Positions 34,963 through 45,343 are shown, numbered from the stretch's first letter. The stretch is DNA of 64,000 nucleotides from Bdellovibrionaceae bacterium UBA1609 (GCA_002321895.1 DCMZ01000017.1:1-64000), one strand, 5' to 3'. Notes: a model not told the origin generated them from the letters alone. A program made the numbers and translations.

Positions 34963-37443
34963 TTATTTGCCTGGAGATCTGGCAGGGGCAGAGCCACCAC
35001 CTGGGCAGCCATAGAACTTACCTTGTAAGCACCGCAGCCGATAGCGACGGGATACCATCTGGAAAATATCATCCGTCATTTTACCTACGCCGGCAGGTTG
35101 TCGACCCAATCCTGGAAGCTTCGCTTTTCCTTTGGATCCAGGTAAGTATTTACTCAAGTCAAAACCACTTTTCTTATGGGCATCCACCAAACTTTTCTCA
35201 GCCAATGCCGCTGGGCTACGGCCGTAACTAAAACCACCACCACTACTAAATCCTGTGCTACTCACAGCTCCGCTACCACCGCGCTCACCTGTGAGAATAT
35301 CGGTATCCAATGGTCCGTTGACACTCCCCTGCTCTTGCTCTGGAGGAAGTCCTCCCGAGCTACTACCTCCACCAAGGTTTGCTCCTCCACCTGAACTGGA
35401 AACAGTAGGGTCGCTCAACTGGTTCGCTTCAACCGCCATAGGATCTGCAAATTCTGGATTGGAAAATGGATCGTCAAGTAAACCTAAATCTGCACCTAAG
35501 CTGGAAATATCCGTAGTGACAGCTGTACCTAAAGTACCGGCATCCACGGTAGATCCAGTTGTACTCGTACCTAAAGTGGCAATTCCATCACAGCCGTCCG
35601 CATCCGGATTGGCGTTACAGGCGATACATATGGGATTACTCGCATTGGCGGCCGTCGTACAATCCCCATTGAACGCTATATCCACTGATGGCAACCCTTC
35701 GAAGCCACTTTCAGAAGTGGTTAACTCATCTTCACACTCTTGTAGAAAAGCCGCCATAGCCGTATTGGCTGTGGCCTGTTGAGCCAATGCCGTCGCCGTT
35801 TCAGAAGAGTTTTGACAAGTGGCCACCTTGGACTTCATATCACGACCTTTACGATTTAAAGTGTCTGACTTCGTACAAAGACCAGTGACAGAGTTTAAGG
35901 AAGACATGCCACTGCATAGGTTGGTTAACACTTCGCCCGCGTTTTTAAAAACTTGCTCTGAATTTTCACAGACGCTTTTACATCCCTCAACACGCCCGGT
36001 GCAAAGAGCTGCAAGGCCCGTATTTAAACCCGCACCTGCCAGCGAAAGATCTTTCGCTGTTCTACAAGCTTCGGCATTACCTTGAGCCCCACGCTGAGTT
36101 TGAATCATTGTTCCTAAAGTTAACACCAAATTGGCGGCACTCCCTACCCCCTGATTACCTCCCACGGCACAAGTCATGGGATCGCCACAGCACTTAACGG
36201 CGTTGGCTTTCATGGTTTCACAGTTTTCGTAGTCTTTCGTGTCTTGACCTTTAATGGTTCGATCTACAATATCCCATATAGAGGGATCGATTTGCCCCTT
36301 AAACCATGCCCACGTAGATACCGCACCGGTATATCCAGCAACGCGATAGATCTTATCCTGACAGGTTTCATTACCATTACAGAACTGCTCTGCAAACTCA
36401 TGGACGTTATTCACACCCCCATTGGCGATCACAGACTGAAAACTTGGAAGCACTTCGCGCTCACAAGGCGAAGTTCCCTCTTGATAGACGATCTGTGGAG
36501 GCTGATTGTTCGCCAAGGCTTGCTCAACGCCTTCGCGCTCAATTCCTCGCAACCCATATTGTCCCTTACAAATGTCAGAAAGCACCGTGGTTTTATCTTG
36601 TTGATTTCCGTAGTAGTAGCGATCGGCACTGTTGGCTGCCACCGCTGCATTTTGTCCATTAGCAAATTGATTAGAGTCTAAATCCGAAAGAGTCCCTAGT
36701 TGTTCTAATCCGGTAACTTGATTGGCCAGATCCTTTTGATTTTCCGACTCTTGTTTTGCCAAAACTTGAGCGATACAATTGTCCACATCTTCTTGTGATT
36801 GATTTTCGCCTAAGCATTCCCTACAAGGAGAAAGCTCATCTTCAGACTTACCCTCACAACTTCCCACACTGTCAGCTACCAAGGGTTCTGTAGGTTTCTC
36901 ATCCACTAAACTGCTAAATTGACTGTAGTCAATTATAAGGTTCTCATCTCCGCCCCCCCACAATCGGTTTCCCATTGAGTAGACTAATGAGGATAAGCCG
37001 TCATTCCAATCCGATCCCTCGGTATACTCTCCCTTATCCAAATAACGAACCCGCGAGCCATCACCTTCAGAAATAAACTTAACGCTACCTCCTACAAAAC
37101 AGTATAAATCCTGATTACCCGAATAAAGACGACCGCTTATTCCACTGCAACTATTCGCCATTTCTGAACTGCTCACAAGGGGATAGGCTCTCGAAGCCTT
37201 TGACCTCAACTGGCTCACAACTCCGGCTTTGCATTGATCCATTTCAATTTTACAAGCATTGGCGCCCTCTACTGATCGTACTCCCGCACATAAGTCTGAA
37301 CATTCACTAATTTTTGTGTCTTGAATCCTTTGCTCAGACGCATACCAGTTGGCAAAGTTCTCTTGATTTAAGGTCATCTGGGCGAAAAGATTTAATGGAG
37401 TAAACACCGAATATAAAAGAAAAATATAGCTGACTATTTTCAT
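34963..37443 (-). CDS. Large Cys-rich secreted protein
   Basis: 826 residues from ATG 37443 (MKIVSYIFLLYSVFTPLNLFAQ, a clean signal peptide); the open frame reaches 37521 but those residues precede the signal. The mature part has more than 30 Cys, many in close pairs (CSDLCAGV, CRECLG, CCGDPMTC, CTGRVEGCKSVC), and a low-complexity Gly/Ser-rich stretch near the C-terminus (GGGANLGGGSSSGGLPP). It is followed by two serine protease genes in the upstream direction. No family was recognised. Confidence 0.75.
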   Translation of the reverse strand: MKIVSYIFLLYSVFTPLNLFAQMTLNQENFANWYASEQRIQDTKISECSDLCAGVRSVEGANACKIEMDQCKAGVVSQLRSKASRAYPLVSSSEMANSCSGISGRLYSGNQDLYCFVGGSVKFISEGDGSRVRYLDKGEYTEGSDWNDGLSSLVYSMGNRLWGGGDENLIIDYSQFSSLVDEKPTEPLVADSVGSCEGKSEDELSPCRECLGENQSQEDVDNCIAQVLAKQESENQKDLANQVTGLEQLGTLSDLDSNQFANGQNAAVAANSADRYYYGNQQDKTTVLSDICKGQYGLRGIEREGVEQALANNQPPQIVYQEGTSPCEREVLPSFQSVIANGGVNNVHEFAEQFCNGNETCQDKIYRVAGYTGAVSTWAWFKGQIDPSIWDIVDRTIKGQDTKDYENCETMKANAVKCCGDPMTCAVGGNQGVGSAANLVLTLGTMIQTQRGAQGNAEACRTAKDLSLAGAGLNTGLAALCTGRVEGCKSVCENSEQVFKNAGEVLTNLCSGMSSLNSVTGLCTKSDTLNRKGRDMKSKVATCQNSSETATALAQQATANTAMAAFLQECEDELTTSESGFEGLPSVDIAFNGDCTTAANASNPICIACNANPDADGCDGIATLGTSTTGSTVDAGTLGTAVTTDISSLGADLGLLDDPFSNPEFADPMAVEANQLSDPTVSSSGGGANLGGGSSSGGLPPEQEQGSVNGPLDTDILTGERGGSGAVSSTGFSSGGGFSYGRSPAALAEKSLVDAHKKSGFDLSKYLPGSKGKAKLPGLGRQPAGVGKMTDDIFQMVSRRYRLRCLQGKFYGCPGGGSAPARSPGK

Positions 37444-37572
37444 AATTTGCCTATCGGATCTAATTATGAAACGCTCAAGACTTAAGCAGTATTTTTTCGA
37501 AAAAATCTGAATGAGAGACAACAGTCCAACAACAGTTGACTGAAATCCAATGAACCGCAGATCAGATGAAAA

Positions 37573-38412
37573 TTACCGACTCCTACTCAACACGGTATTG
37601 ATATCGGCATTTATGTCTGAAGTGATCACCCGAAACGAAACCGCATTGGAATCTGGATTGTAGGGATCATTGTCCTTAGTTGAGCTACTCTCAGCCTGAG
37701 CATGTACAAATCCAACTAAAGTACCCATATTTCGAATACTAGCGACAACGCCACTTCCAGAATTTCCCTGCCTGTTATCACAGTCGCCTTTAACACTCCC
37801 AAAAAGTTCATCGAAATCTCGACCCGCACAAACTTGAACTTTTTTAACGTTAGTCTCTTGCAAAATATCCTTAAGCTTTTGACTGGGAGACTGTTTCTCT
37901 TCGTCAGTCAGTTCTTCTATTTGAATCGTTAACATTTCCATTGAGAAATTGGAAACGACAAGTAATCCCATCGATTGGGGGCGGTGAGCAAAGGAATCAG
38001 GAATATGCTTCGCCACAGGCAGCCCTCTTCCGCTTGGCACGTGTTTCTTAAGCTCGATCACACAGTAATCTTTTTCTTCATTGCAGATGGCATTGTCCCA
38101 ATTCACGCCAACGGCTTCTGAATGATAAAGAGGATTGATCTGAGCCAAAGGATTTTTACTTCTTTTATCCCCGGTCTTCTCGTCATAGAGAACATGCCAG
38201 TTGGTAAGCAAAATATTAGAATCCCTCACCAATACTCCGGTTCCAAGAAAAGATTTATACTCACTCGATTTTATTCTTACCGTCGCCGCCATGGCCTCTA
38301 ACTCAAGCCGATTATCAGGTTGAGTACGTCGACTCTCTTTACCAATAACGGCACCCCAGGCGGGATTTAACAGAAAAACTAAACTGAGTAAGATCAAACA
38401 CTTCATTTTCAA
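37573..38412 (-). CDS. Exported trypsin-like serine protease (paralog 1)
   Basis: 279 residues with a signal peptide (CLILLSLVFLLNPAWGA). Triad: His 73 in ILLTNWHVLYD, Asp 115 in EKDYCVIELK (Asp 106 is an alternative), and Ser 218 in NRQGNSGSGVV. The GNSGSG loop and the Cys pairs (108/117 and 195/211) are typical of secreted trypsin-fold enzymes. It is about 80% similar in the parts compared with the next gene, with a diverged stretch around residues 140-190. Probably arose by tandem duplication. Confidence 0.85.
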   Translation of the reverse strand: MKMKCLILLSLVFLLNPAWGAVIGKESRRTQPDNRLELEAMAATVRIKSSEYKSFLGTGVLVRDSNILLTNWHVLYDEKTGDKRSKNPLAQINPLYHSEAVGVNWDNAICNEEKDYCVIELKKHVPSGRGLPVAKHIPDSFAHRPQSMGLLVVSNFSMEMLTIQIEELTDEEKQSPSQKLKDILQETNVKKVQVCAGRDFDELFGSVKGDCDNRQGNSGSGVVASIRNMGTLVGFVHAQAESSSTKDNDPYNPDSNAVSFRVITSDINADINTVLSRSR

Positions 38413-38418
38413 TGGGAG

Positions 38419-39252
38419 TTATCGACTTCTCTGAAGAACCGTCTCTATGTCTTTGCTGATGTCTGAAGTGATCACTCGAAACAAAACCGCATTGGTATCA
38501 GGATCGTAAGGATCATTATCTTTGGTAGTGCTACTTTCACGTTGAGCGTGGACAAATCCGATCATTGTCCCAATATTTCTAATACTAGCAACCACACCAC
38601 TTCCAGAATTACCTCTCCGATTATCGCAGTCGCCTCTTACACTTCCAAAGAGCGCATCAAAATCACGACCGGCACAAACTTGAACTTTTTTAACGTTGGT
38701 CTCTTGCAAAACAGCATGGGGGATTTGACTTGAAGCTTCCGTTCCAAGATCGGTAATTTCTTCGATATCATCAGTCAACATCTCAACAGAAAAATTAGAA
38801 ACCACCAATTGACCCAATGACTTGGGGTCTTTAGCCAGAGACTCTGGCACATGATTAACTACAGGCAGAGCATTCCCTCCCGGCACTTTCTTCTTAAGCT
38901 CTATCACACAGTAGTCTTTTTCTTCACTACAGATGGCATTATCCCAATTCACACCTATGGCTTCTGAATGATAAAGAGGATTAATCTGAGCCAAAGGATT
39001 TTTACTCCTTTTCTCACCAGTATCAGGATCATACAAAACATGCCAATTGGTAAACATGATATTCGAATCAATAACAAGTACACCTGTACCTAAAAACCCG
39101 TCATTCTCTTTTGAACTTATCTTAACAGTCGCCGCCATGGCGTCATACTCGATCCGATTATCATACTGGTCTCGTCGACTCTCTTTACCAATAACGGCAC
39201 CCCAGGCGGGGTTTAATAAAAAAACTAAACTGAGTAAGCTCAAATACTTCAT
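38419..39252 (-). CDS. Exported trypsin-like serine protease (paralog 2)
   Basis: 277 residues, signal peptide MKYLSLLSLVFLLNPAWGA. Same triad: His in IMFTNWHVLYD, Asp in EKDYCVIELK, Ser in NRRGNSGSGVV. Both paralogs share a conserved EETNVKKVQVCAGRDF-like segment before the active Ser. Only 6 bases separate the two genes, so they are co-transcribed. The differences cluster between the Asp and the QETNVKK segment, which could alter substrate preference. Confidence 0.85.
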   Translation of the reverse strand: MKYLSLLSLVFLLNPAWGAVIGKESRRDQYDNRIEYDAMAATVKISSKENDGFLGTGVLVIDSNIMFTNWHVLYDPDTGEKRSKNPLAQINPLYHSEAIGVNWDNAICSEEKDYCVIELKKKVPGGNALPVVNHVPESLAKDPKSLGQLVVSNFSVEMLTDDIEEITDLGTEASSQIPHAVLQETNVKKVQVCAGRDFDALFGSVRGDCDNRRGNSGSGVVASIRNIGTMIGFVHAQRESSTTKDNDPYDPDTNAVLFRVITSDISKDIETVLQRSR

Positions 39253-39567
39253 TATGCTTGTCTCTCTCTGCTCGATCCTTAATTTGTTATTAAACCTACC
39301 ACACCCTTACTTTGAGCAAATAGATGGCCAAGTCATTTTGAAATAAATACCTGAAATGACTGACTTTAAGTCCCACATTTCCACTCAAAATAGGTGCAAA
39401 GACAATTTGCGCCAGGCAGGTGTCTAACCCTGAAACAATCCCTATTCCCTCTAAATGACTTCACTTTGTCTCAATTTGGTACATATGTGGGGTATCATAC
39501 CCCCTCTTCTTCAAAATGGTGCCAGACACCTTTCAAGGAAGAACTTGTAATTTCCGATAGTTACGGC
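39253..39567. promoter_or_regulatory. Divergent spacer with GGTGTCT / AGACACC copies
   Basis: It lies between the protease pair and the 1063-residue exported gene. GGTGTCT (39419-39425) and AGACACC (39524-39530, within GGTGCCAGACACC) face each other 98 bases apart. An upstream extension of the next gene's frame crosses this region but is not protein-like. Confidence 0.4.
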
Positions 39568-42500
39568 ATGGAGTTCGTGCGCGGGACATTTTTAATTGTT
39601 GTGCTTTTTTCCACTCAATGGGGATGGGCCAACCAATACTCAGACGATGCGGTGGCTGAGTGGTCCATGGCCTTTGTAGAAGAGGTGCTCGTTGACAATG
39701 AACTTATCTGCGACCAACTCAACCTCCAAGCTGACTACTATGAAACCGAGAATGCATGCATCCCCATTACACCCAAACCCCTATCTCCCGTTCAATCCAC
39801 AGTCACCGACCCCTACGTTCAAGAACTCCTAGATGCCGAAGATCATGCTTATGAGTGGGCGTGGGCCAAAGAAAAGATTCTTGAAAAACAGAAGCAGTTA
39901 GACTTTCAAATCAACTACTACCAAGAACTTCGCAATGCCATTGAACTTGCCGAAGACGACTTTAATTCCGATTCTCAGTTCACTCAGGAATTTGCCAATC
40001 CCTGTAACCTCGATGGAGACCTCTCTAGTGAGGAGGCTCATAAACAATCCAATCAGCTCTTTGAGAGTTTCGCGATAGCGAATCAACTCTACCATTCCCG
40101 TGAACAACTACGAGAGAAAAAACGGCGACAATGTGGAACTCCCCATGCCCGACAAAGAAACCTATTCACAAAACCCAGTTGCGACGATTTACAGGACATG
40201 CTGGATGAAATGACACAGGGACTTGAAGGCCTTTATGTGGCCCATCCAATTTTAACATCTGACGCAACAATGGACTTGATCAAAGAAAAGACCCCTGAGG
40301 AATTTGAAACTCTGTCCTATGAAGAAATGAAACAAGCCCTATCCAGTAGTGCTTTTGCCATTCAAAAGGAATTGGAAGTCAATTTTATCGACCTGAATGA
40401 GGCTCGTTCGGCAATCACAGCAGAGGATCAAAAGAAATACCTTAGAAGTGCATCTCTATTACGAACCCTAGCACCCAGTCATTGGATACACATTCAAAAT
40501 CGAACTTCCTACCCGAGGTCAGTAAAACAAGTGGAGACCGAGCGAGCCACTTGCCGTCTGTATCAACGGCAAGACAAGATCGAAGTGGCAGAGGTCACTG
40601 AAAACACAGCTTACAATATGGCTCTCACGGCAGGACCTCTTGCCAGTGTTAAACTCATGCAAGCCCTCACCTCATCAAAGGCTTTTACCGCTCTAGCACC
40701 AAAAGCCAATCTCTCTGGGGGTACTATAGATGCAACTACATTTGTCGGTGCTAGCACCGCGTCCATAGGCTATCAGGTTGGCGACTTGGCCGAAATTTAC
40801 CAAATGTGCGACCAAAATCTCAATGAGTTCGCCCAGTCTCCCACCTGTGAGAGCGGGGCCGAGCGAGAGAACTGCAACGCTATGATGGCCAAACAAATGG
40901 CCATTGCCGGACTGTTTGTGGCTGCCGAAGCCGTCGGTTTAAGGTCGGGAGCGGCCAGCGCAAAGCTGTCCCGTGAACAAAAACTTCTCACCTCCATCAA
41001 TGCCAGTTTTGCAAACTTATCTACATCCATTAAAACGTCCCTGACCCAAAGAGCATTGGAACGTAACCCTAAGGTGAAATCTTTCAAAGAAGAGTATGCC
41101 GGTGAAAAGGCGGTTGTGAGCGAATCTGACAATGCCGCCTATATAAAGCAAGCCGATTCCGGCAGCGCACCTGAAGGCAATGTGGTCTATGAGCATGAGT
41201 TCTCCCGCTTAAAGAAATGCAATGACAATCTTTTAAAAGACAAAGAACTTTGTACTGCTTTAGACAGCTTTTTTTATGAACGTTTCTCATACCACTTGGG
41301 TTACGCTGGTGATGCCAGCAACTACGGAGACTACAAAATTAAAGGGGTTTCCGCCGCCGAGGAATCTGTTCCCTCCGAACAATTTACGATGGCTTTTCAA
41401 AGGGCCATTGATGATATGAAAACCATGATCAATGAAGATATGCCAGAGGTGGCAGAACTGTTTCGTTCCCGCGGACAGGGAGTGGATGCATCGCTCGATC
41501 ATTTATTTAGTGCCGGCATGGCCCGTGGCTCACACGCTCATGACAAAGCCACCATTGCAGCTCGAATTGGTCGTGCCACCTCGACTAGTGATGTTCCCAC
41601 TCCTCATAGTTTCGAATCACCTCTAGTTCAAAACCGGCTTAACAACAGACGCAGCGCTATTCTTAACTCCACCGAGGACTTTCAAAATATCGCTCAATCC
41701 GGTACCACGAGCCACCTTGATGCCATTACCGTAGATGGTGAAACCGTCTACATACCCAGTGTACGAACTATAGAGATCTTAAGAAAAGTAAAGACCCCTC
41801 GGATCCGTGTGGATAAACGACCCAAAGGAGCCTCCACCACTCCATCTGATATGGGAGATGCGGCTCAGGCGGATTCTTTTTACGATGAAATCTATATAGA
41901 TGAGGTTCGAAAGCAGATTAAAAATGCCACGGGTGCAGATCTATCTTCTGCCGATGCCGTTTCTCTGATCTCCTACTACCAGTCCTTAGACAGCCTATCC
42001 TTGGGACCAAGGTTTTCCGGCAGAACCCCAATTAACTATGAAAATGGGGGCCAGGCTTTTATCAGTATGGACATCAAAGGAATGGGTGCAAGAAACCTGC
42101 ACGAGCTTGGGCGTTTGTATGCACAGGCTGGCAGTCGACTCAATCCAGAGCAAATGGTTCAGCTGTCTCGTCAAGCGGAAGTCAATGTTACTGCGGCACT
42201 AGATACTGAATTGAATCAACTGGTTACCGAAGTCAGTCAACTCCCCGATTCCACGCTGGCTCGATTGTCAGGCCAAGACGTAGAAAACCTTTCCACAGAA
42301 CAAAGACTCGCATTGGCTCAACAAACCATTCAGAGAACGGGTGACGACATCGTCATTACCAGTCAGAATTCCCTTTCTGAAGCTGACCTTCGAGCCCTCA
42401 ATCAAAACACATCCCGAGGAACCCTCGAAGGGCAATACCGGGCCACTTACGTCAATCGTTCAGGGAGCACGGACGCCTCTGGCGTGAGTCGGCGAATAGA

Positions 42501-42759
42501 AAAAAATGAAGAGTACGAAAAAGCCTTTCAAAAACGACTTCTGGCCTACTCCCCTCCGGGACAAGCTCCAAAGTTGGATATCATGGTAGTAAGGCAATCC
42601 CCTGGTGGCTCCCGTGTGTTTGATAGGGTTCACTTTGTTCTTCCCAAGGATGTTCCTTACTCAGAACTGAGAAACGTTGTGCGCGCTTTAAGAAGTACCG
42701 TTCCCGGCCATCGAAGAGGCCTCCTGTTTCTTGCAGATGGGCGACGAGTCCGACTTTAA
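39568..42759 (+). CDS. Very large exported protein of unknown function
   Basis: 1063 residues from ATG 39568 (MEFVRGTFLIVVLFSTQWGWA, signal peptide). The mature protein is mostly helical with Cys spread through the first 550 residues (e.g. TCESGAERENCN). A hydrophobic segment near 440 and 490 (MAIAGLFVAAEAVGL) may insert in a membrane. No catalytic motif was recognised. The C-terminal ~110 residues are basic and beta-rich, ending in HRRGLLFLADGRRVRL. Convergent with the TIGR02147 regulator. Confidence 0.75.
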   Translation: MEFVRGTFLIVVLFSTQWGWANQYSDDAVAEWSMAFVEEVLVDNELICDQLNLQADYYETENACIPITPKPLSPVQSTVTDPYVQELLDAEDHAYEWAWAKEKILEKQKQLDFQINYYQELRNAIELAEDDFNSDSQFTQEFANPCNLDGDLSSEEAHKQSNQLFESFAIANQLYHSREQLREKKRRQCGTPHARQRNLFTKPSCDDLQDMLDEMTQGLEGLYVAHPILTSDATMDLIKEKTPEEFETLSYEEMKQALSSSAFAIQKELEVNFIDLNEARSAITAEDQKKYLRSASLLRTLAPSHWIHIQNRTSYPRSVKQVETERATCRLYQRQDKIEVAEVTENTAYNMALTAGPLASVKLMQALTSSKAFTALAPKANLSGGTIDATTFVGASTASIGYQVGDLAEIYQMCDQNLNEFAQSPTCESGAERENCNAMMAKQMAIAGLFVAAEAVGLRSGAASAKLSREQKLLTSINASFANLSTSIKTSLTQRALERNPKVKSFKEEYAGEKAVVSESDNAAYIKQADSGSAPEGNVVYEHEFSRLKKCNDNLLKDKELCTALDSFFYERFSYHLGYAGDASNYGDYKIKGVSAAEESVPSEQFTMAFQRAIDDMKTMINEDMPEVAELFRSRGQGVDASLDHLFSAGMARGSHAHDKATIAARIGRATSTSDVPTPHSFESPLVQNRLNNRRSAILNSTEDFQNIAQSGTTSHLDAITVDGETVYIPSVRTIEILRKVKTPRIRVDKRPKGASTTPSDMGDAAQADSFYDEIYIDEVRKQIKNATGADLSSADAVSLISYYQSLDSLSLGPRFSGRTPINYENGGQAFISMDIKGMGARNLHELGRLYAQAGSRLNPEQMVQLSRQAEVNVTAALDTELNQLVTEVSQLPDSTLARLSGQDVENLSTEQRLALAQQTIQRTGDDIVITSQNSLSEADLRALNQNTSRGTLEGQYRATYVNRSGSTDASGVSRRIEKNEEYEKAFQKRLLAYSPPGQAPKLDIMVVRQSPGGSRVFDRVHFVLPKDVPYSELRNVVRALRSTVPGHRRGLLFLADGRRVRL

Positions 42760-42803
42760 TCACTATTTCAAAAGGCACCATGTCCCTTTTTCCGTTACGA
42801 CGC

Positions 42804-42837
42804 AAAAAAAAGGCCGCTCGCTTAGAGCGAGCAGGCC
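42804..42837 (-). terminator. Rho-independent terminator
   Basis: Stem GCTCGCT / AGCGAGC extended by GGCC / GGCC with a bulged A, followed on the minus strand by eight T. It closes 42902-43711 and may also serve the convergent gene. A copy of the motif from 16706-16739 lies just beside it at 42770-42803. Confidence 0.8.
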
Positions 42838-42901
42838 AAGATTTTATGGGAGATTTAGGGGGCAAACACAACTACTTTTTGGTAGCTGTCATCTTTAAAT
42901 T

Positions 42902-43711
42902 CTAGTTTCTACTAACCGGTTTCAAGGAGATCGGAACCAGTGCTGTAGACAATTGGTAGACGGTATCAAAATCCTTTTCTTCGTCGGCGGTCTCATTCAC
43001 CTCTTTAATGAACTCATTGATTTTTTTCTTAAGAACTTCCAAGTTCTTACTATTTCCAGCAAAGATCATTGCACTATGATGTCTTTCTTCAAAGGGAACA
43101 AATTCCAAAGCTTCATGGGCCCGTTTCGTTACATATTTTTGAAAATTCAAACGCGCCGTTGAGGTTTTCTCCGTATCAAACCACACCACATTCTCTTGGG
43201 TGATTTTCCAGGTTCCGTCATTCCACTCCAAAAGTTCAAATCGCAACATCCGATCAATGGCCATTCTCACTTCAGAGGTAGAAATTCCTAACCGAGTTCC
43301 AATCCATTTTAGATCCGGGTTGAATTCATGAACTTTAGTTAACTCCATGATAGCGAAATGATGCCAATTGGAAATAATCTCGTATTGGTCCCGCAAAAGC
43401 TGAGTGTAGTCCGCCGTAGATTTTCTTCGTCGCGAAGATAGTCGTTTTTTACGTCCACTAACCTCTTCAAATCCTTGAATCACATCCGTGGGTAAACCTA
43501 GTTTGGAAGCGAATCGTGCCACTACCTTTTGCCCCATTGGCTTCTTGCCACTGAGAACTTTGGATAAGTAAGACTGATCACACCCCAAGAATTGCGCAAA
43601 AGCTCGCATGGAATAGTTCGAGTTGGATTGTAACCTGCGAATCAATTCTTCCTGCAGGTGCTCTCTAAATGTTGGCGCTGTTTTCGCCGCGCTAGGCATT
43701 ACTTCTGACAT
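42902..43711 (-). CDS. TIGR02147-type transcriptional regulator
   Basis: 269 residues from ATG 43711. An N-terminal helix-turn-helix (MRAFAQFLGCDQSYLSKVLSGKK) is followed by basic residues (RKKRLSSRRRKS) and a DUF4423-type domain with a second winged-helix segment (IGTRLGISTSEVRMAIDRML). The family is common in Bdellovibrio and Fibrobacter. A short inverted pair CCTCA-AC-TGAGG lies upstream at 43757-43768 with a further TTCCTCAG nearby, possible self-binding sites. Confidence 0.8.
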   Translation of the reverse strand: MSEVMPSAAKTAPTFREHLQEELIRRLQSNSNYSMRAFAQFLGCDQSYLSKVLSGKKPMGQKVVARFASKLGLPTDVIQGFEEVSGRKKRLSSRRRKSTADYTQLLRDQYEIISNWHHFAIMELTKVHEFNPDLKWIGTRLGISTSEVRMAIDRMLRFELLEWNDGTWKITQENVVWFDTEKTSTARLNFQKYVTKRAHEALEFVPFEERHHSAMIFAGNSKNLEVLKKKINEFIKEVNETADEEKDFDTVYQLSTALVPISLKPVSRN

Positions 43712-43958
43712 GGCGCAATAATAACCGCTACCGCCCAAATTTCAGAGCAAAAAGTTCCTCAACTGAGGACCTTTCAGGGACTTCCTCAGTGTTTTTCAAC
43801 TATCACTCTCCCTAAGTATAAGTGTAACTACTTGAAATTACTGAACACTGAAGCCTTGGTCGGAACGAGAAGGCTCCCGCAAAATCTATGAACATCCAGG
43901 TAAAGGGCTCTGAAATCCCTTCATTGATTGTATGGAAGTTAAACTCTTTCTCTGGTGT

Positions 43959-45206
43959 CTAGCGGAGAGCTTCAAGCCAACTATCTCTTCCGAATAACTC
44001 ATGTTTCAGCTCGTAGTAGAGCTCCTTTTCAGGAAGCACTCCCACTCTTTCTAGATCCAAACCCCTAGTGGTTACGTAAGACGCCTCTGGAATAGAAATG
44101 CTATACCCCTTACCTAAAATGAAAGACAGGTCATACCAAATGGATAGTACCACTTCCCCTTTAGTCGGCTGCCCCCAAACTCTACCCGTCCCTTTTTCCA
44201 AAATGGCCTGAGCAAAAATTTCCGCGGAGGATCCTGTATTATGATCAACCAATACAGAAAGCTCTCCCCGAAAGCATCCATAGTTTTCAAAAGTGGAGAG
44301 CATAACTTCCTTTGCCACCTCTAGAATTTCAAATTGTTTCTCAGACACCAAAGTATCTGGAAACACCATTGGCTCCATGGCAGGCCTTCTTGGTGCTTTG
44401 ATGTATCCAATCAAAGTGGGCTTACAGAAAAAAGGACTAAGTCCTCTAAGCAATGCCGCAAAATCTCCACCCAAATTACCTCTGAGGTCCACTACCAGTT
44501 TAGGCTTATCAATGAATTGGTTCACTAAGTTCATCCAATCCTCTTGTTTGTACATTTCAGGTTTAAAACTACCTAATTGTAGCACCGTCAAATTTTTATA
44601 TGAGTACACTTTATTTGCTGGGTCTACACTGATTTCTGATTGGCTGGGTTCAACTAAAAAGCTATCAAAGTCGTCCCTCACGAAATCTTGTTTTTTTGAA
44701 AGGCCTGGTTTTAACCTAAGAACTGTCAATGTCTGCCTCGCTGGCCCCACTTCTTCGGAATGCTGAACATAGTCCTCACCGATTTTATATATAACATCGC
44801 CTTTTTTAATTTTTCCCACCAAGGGACTACCCTCTAAAATTTGAGTGACCACAAAATAGTCTTCCACCAACTGAACTCTGAGGCCCGTATCTGTTCCAAT
44901 GCCTTTCCAAGCTCGTTTTTCCTCAGAGGGCGAGTAAATATCTAAATGGGAAACTGGCAAGTAACTCATGACCTGGCGTAAAGCTTTGACCATCTCTTCT
45001 TCCGAAATAAAAAGAGGAATACTAGAGCCTACGTCTTTGCAAAACCTCTCCCACTCAATAAGTTCTTGGTCCACTTTGTAATATTTTTGAGATACAAAAT
45101 AACACACCTGTAAAAAGGCATGTTTGGGCTTTTCTCCGGCAGAAAGGAAGATCGAACCGGCCACAGAAAAAACTAATACAACTATAATGACTTTAGGGAG
45201 TTTCAC
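43959..45206 (-). CDS. S41-family (C-terminal processing) peptidase with PDZ domain
   Basis: 415 residues with an N-terminal hydrophobic signal or anchor (VIIVVLVFSVAGSIFLSA). A PDZ segment (~104-150, GLRVQLVEDYFVV...GKIKKGDVIYKIG) precedes the catalytic core: LVVDLRGNLGGDF, Ser 327 in DHNTGSSAEIFA, Lys 349 in GQPTKGEV. These are the Ser/Lys dyad of S41 enzymes, which trim C-termini of periplasmic proteins. It is transcribed alone. Confidence 0.85.
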   Translation of the reverse strand: MKLPKVIIVVLVFSVAGSIFLSAGEKPKHAFLQVCYFVSQKYYKVDQELIEWERFCKDVGSSIPLFISEEEMVKALRQVMSYLPVSHLDIYSPSEEKRAWKGIGTDTGLRVQLVEDYFVVTQILEGSPLVGKIKKGDVIYKIGEDYVQHSEEVGPARQTLTVLRLKPGLSKKQDFVRDDFDSFLVEPSQSEISVDPANKVYSYKNLTVLQLGSFKPEMYKQEDWMNLVNQFIDKPKLVVDLRGNLGGDFAALLRGLSPFFCKPTLIGYIKAPRRPAMEPMVFPDTLVSEKQFEILEVAKEVMLSTFENYGCFRGELSVLVDHNTGSSAEIFAQAILEKGTGRVWGQPTKGEVVLSIWYDLSFILGKGYSISIPEASYVTTRGLDLERVGVLPEKELYYELKHELFGRDSWLEALR

Positions 45207-45261
45207 AGTATTTTATCGGAATCTCGCCACTCCTCGCCCATGCACCTAAGTCCGAATTAAT

Positions 45262-45296
45262 AAAAAAAAGGCCGGAATCACCGGCCTTTAAAAAAC
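45262..45296 (-). terminator. Rho-independent terminator (bidirectional)
   Basis: AAAGGCCGG / CCGGCCTTT with a 6-base loop, with A and T runs on both sides. On the minus strand it ends 45344-45748. Confidence 0.85.
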
Positions 45297-45343
45297 ATAA
45301 TAAATTGCAATAATGACTGTTTCAGTTCACCATCCTGGCAGAG

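Noticed and set aside
39394..39567. N-terminal extension of the 1063-residue protein
   Set aside because: The extension crosses an intergenic motif and precedes a clear signal peptide at 39568.
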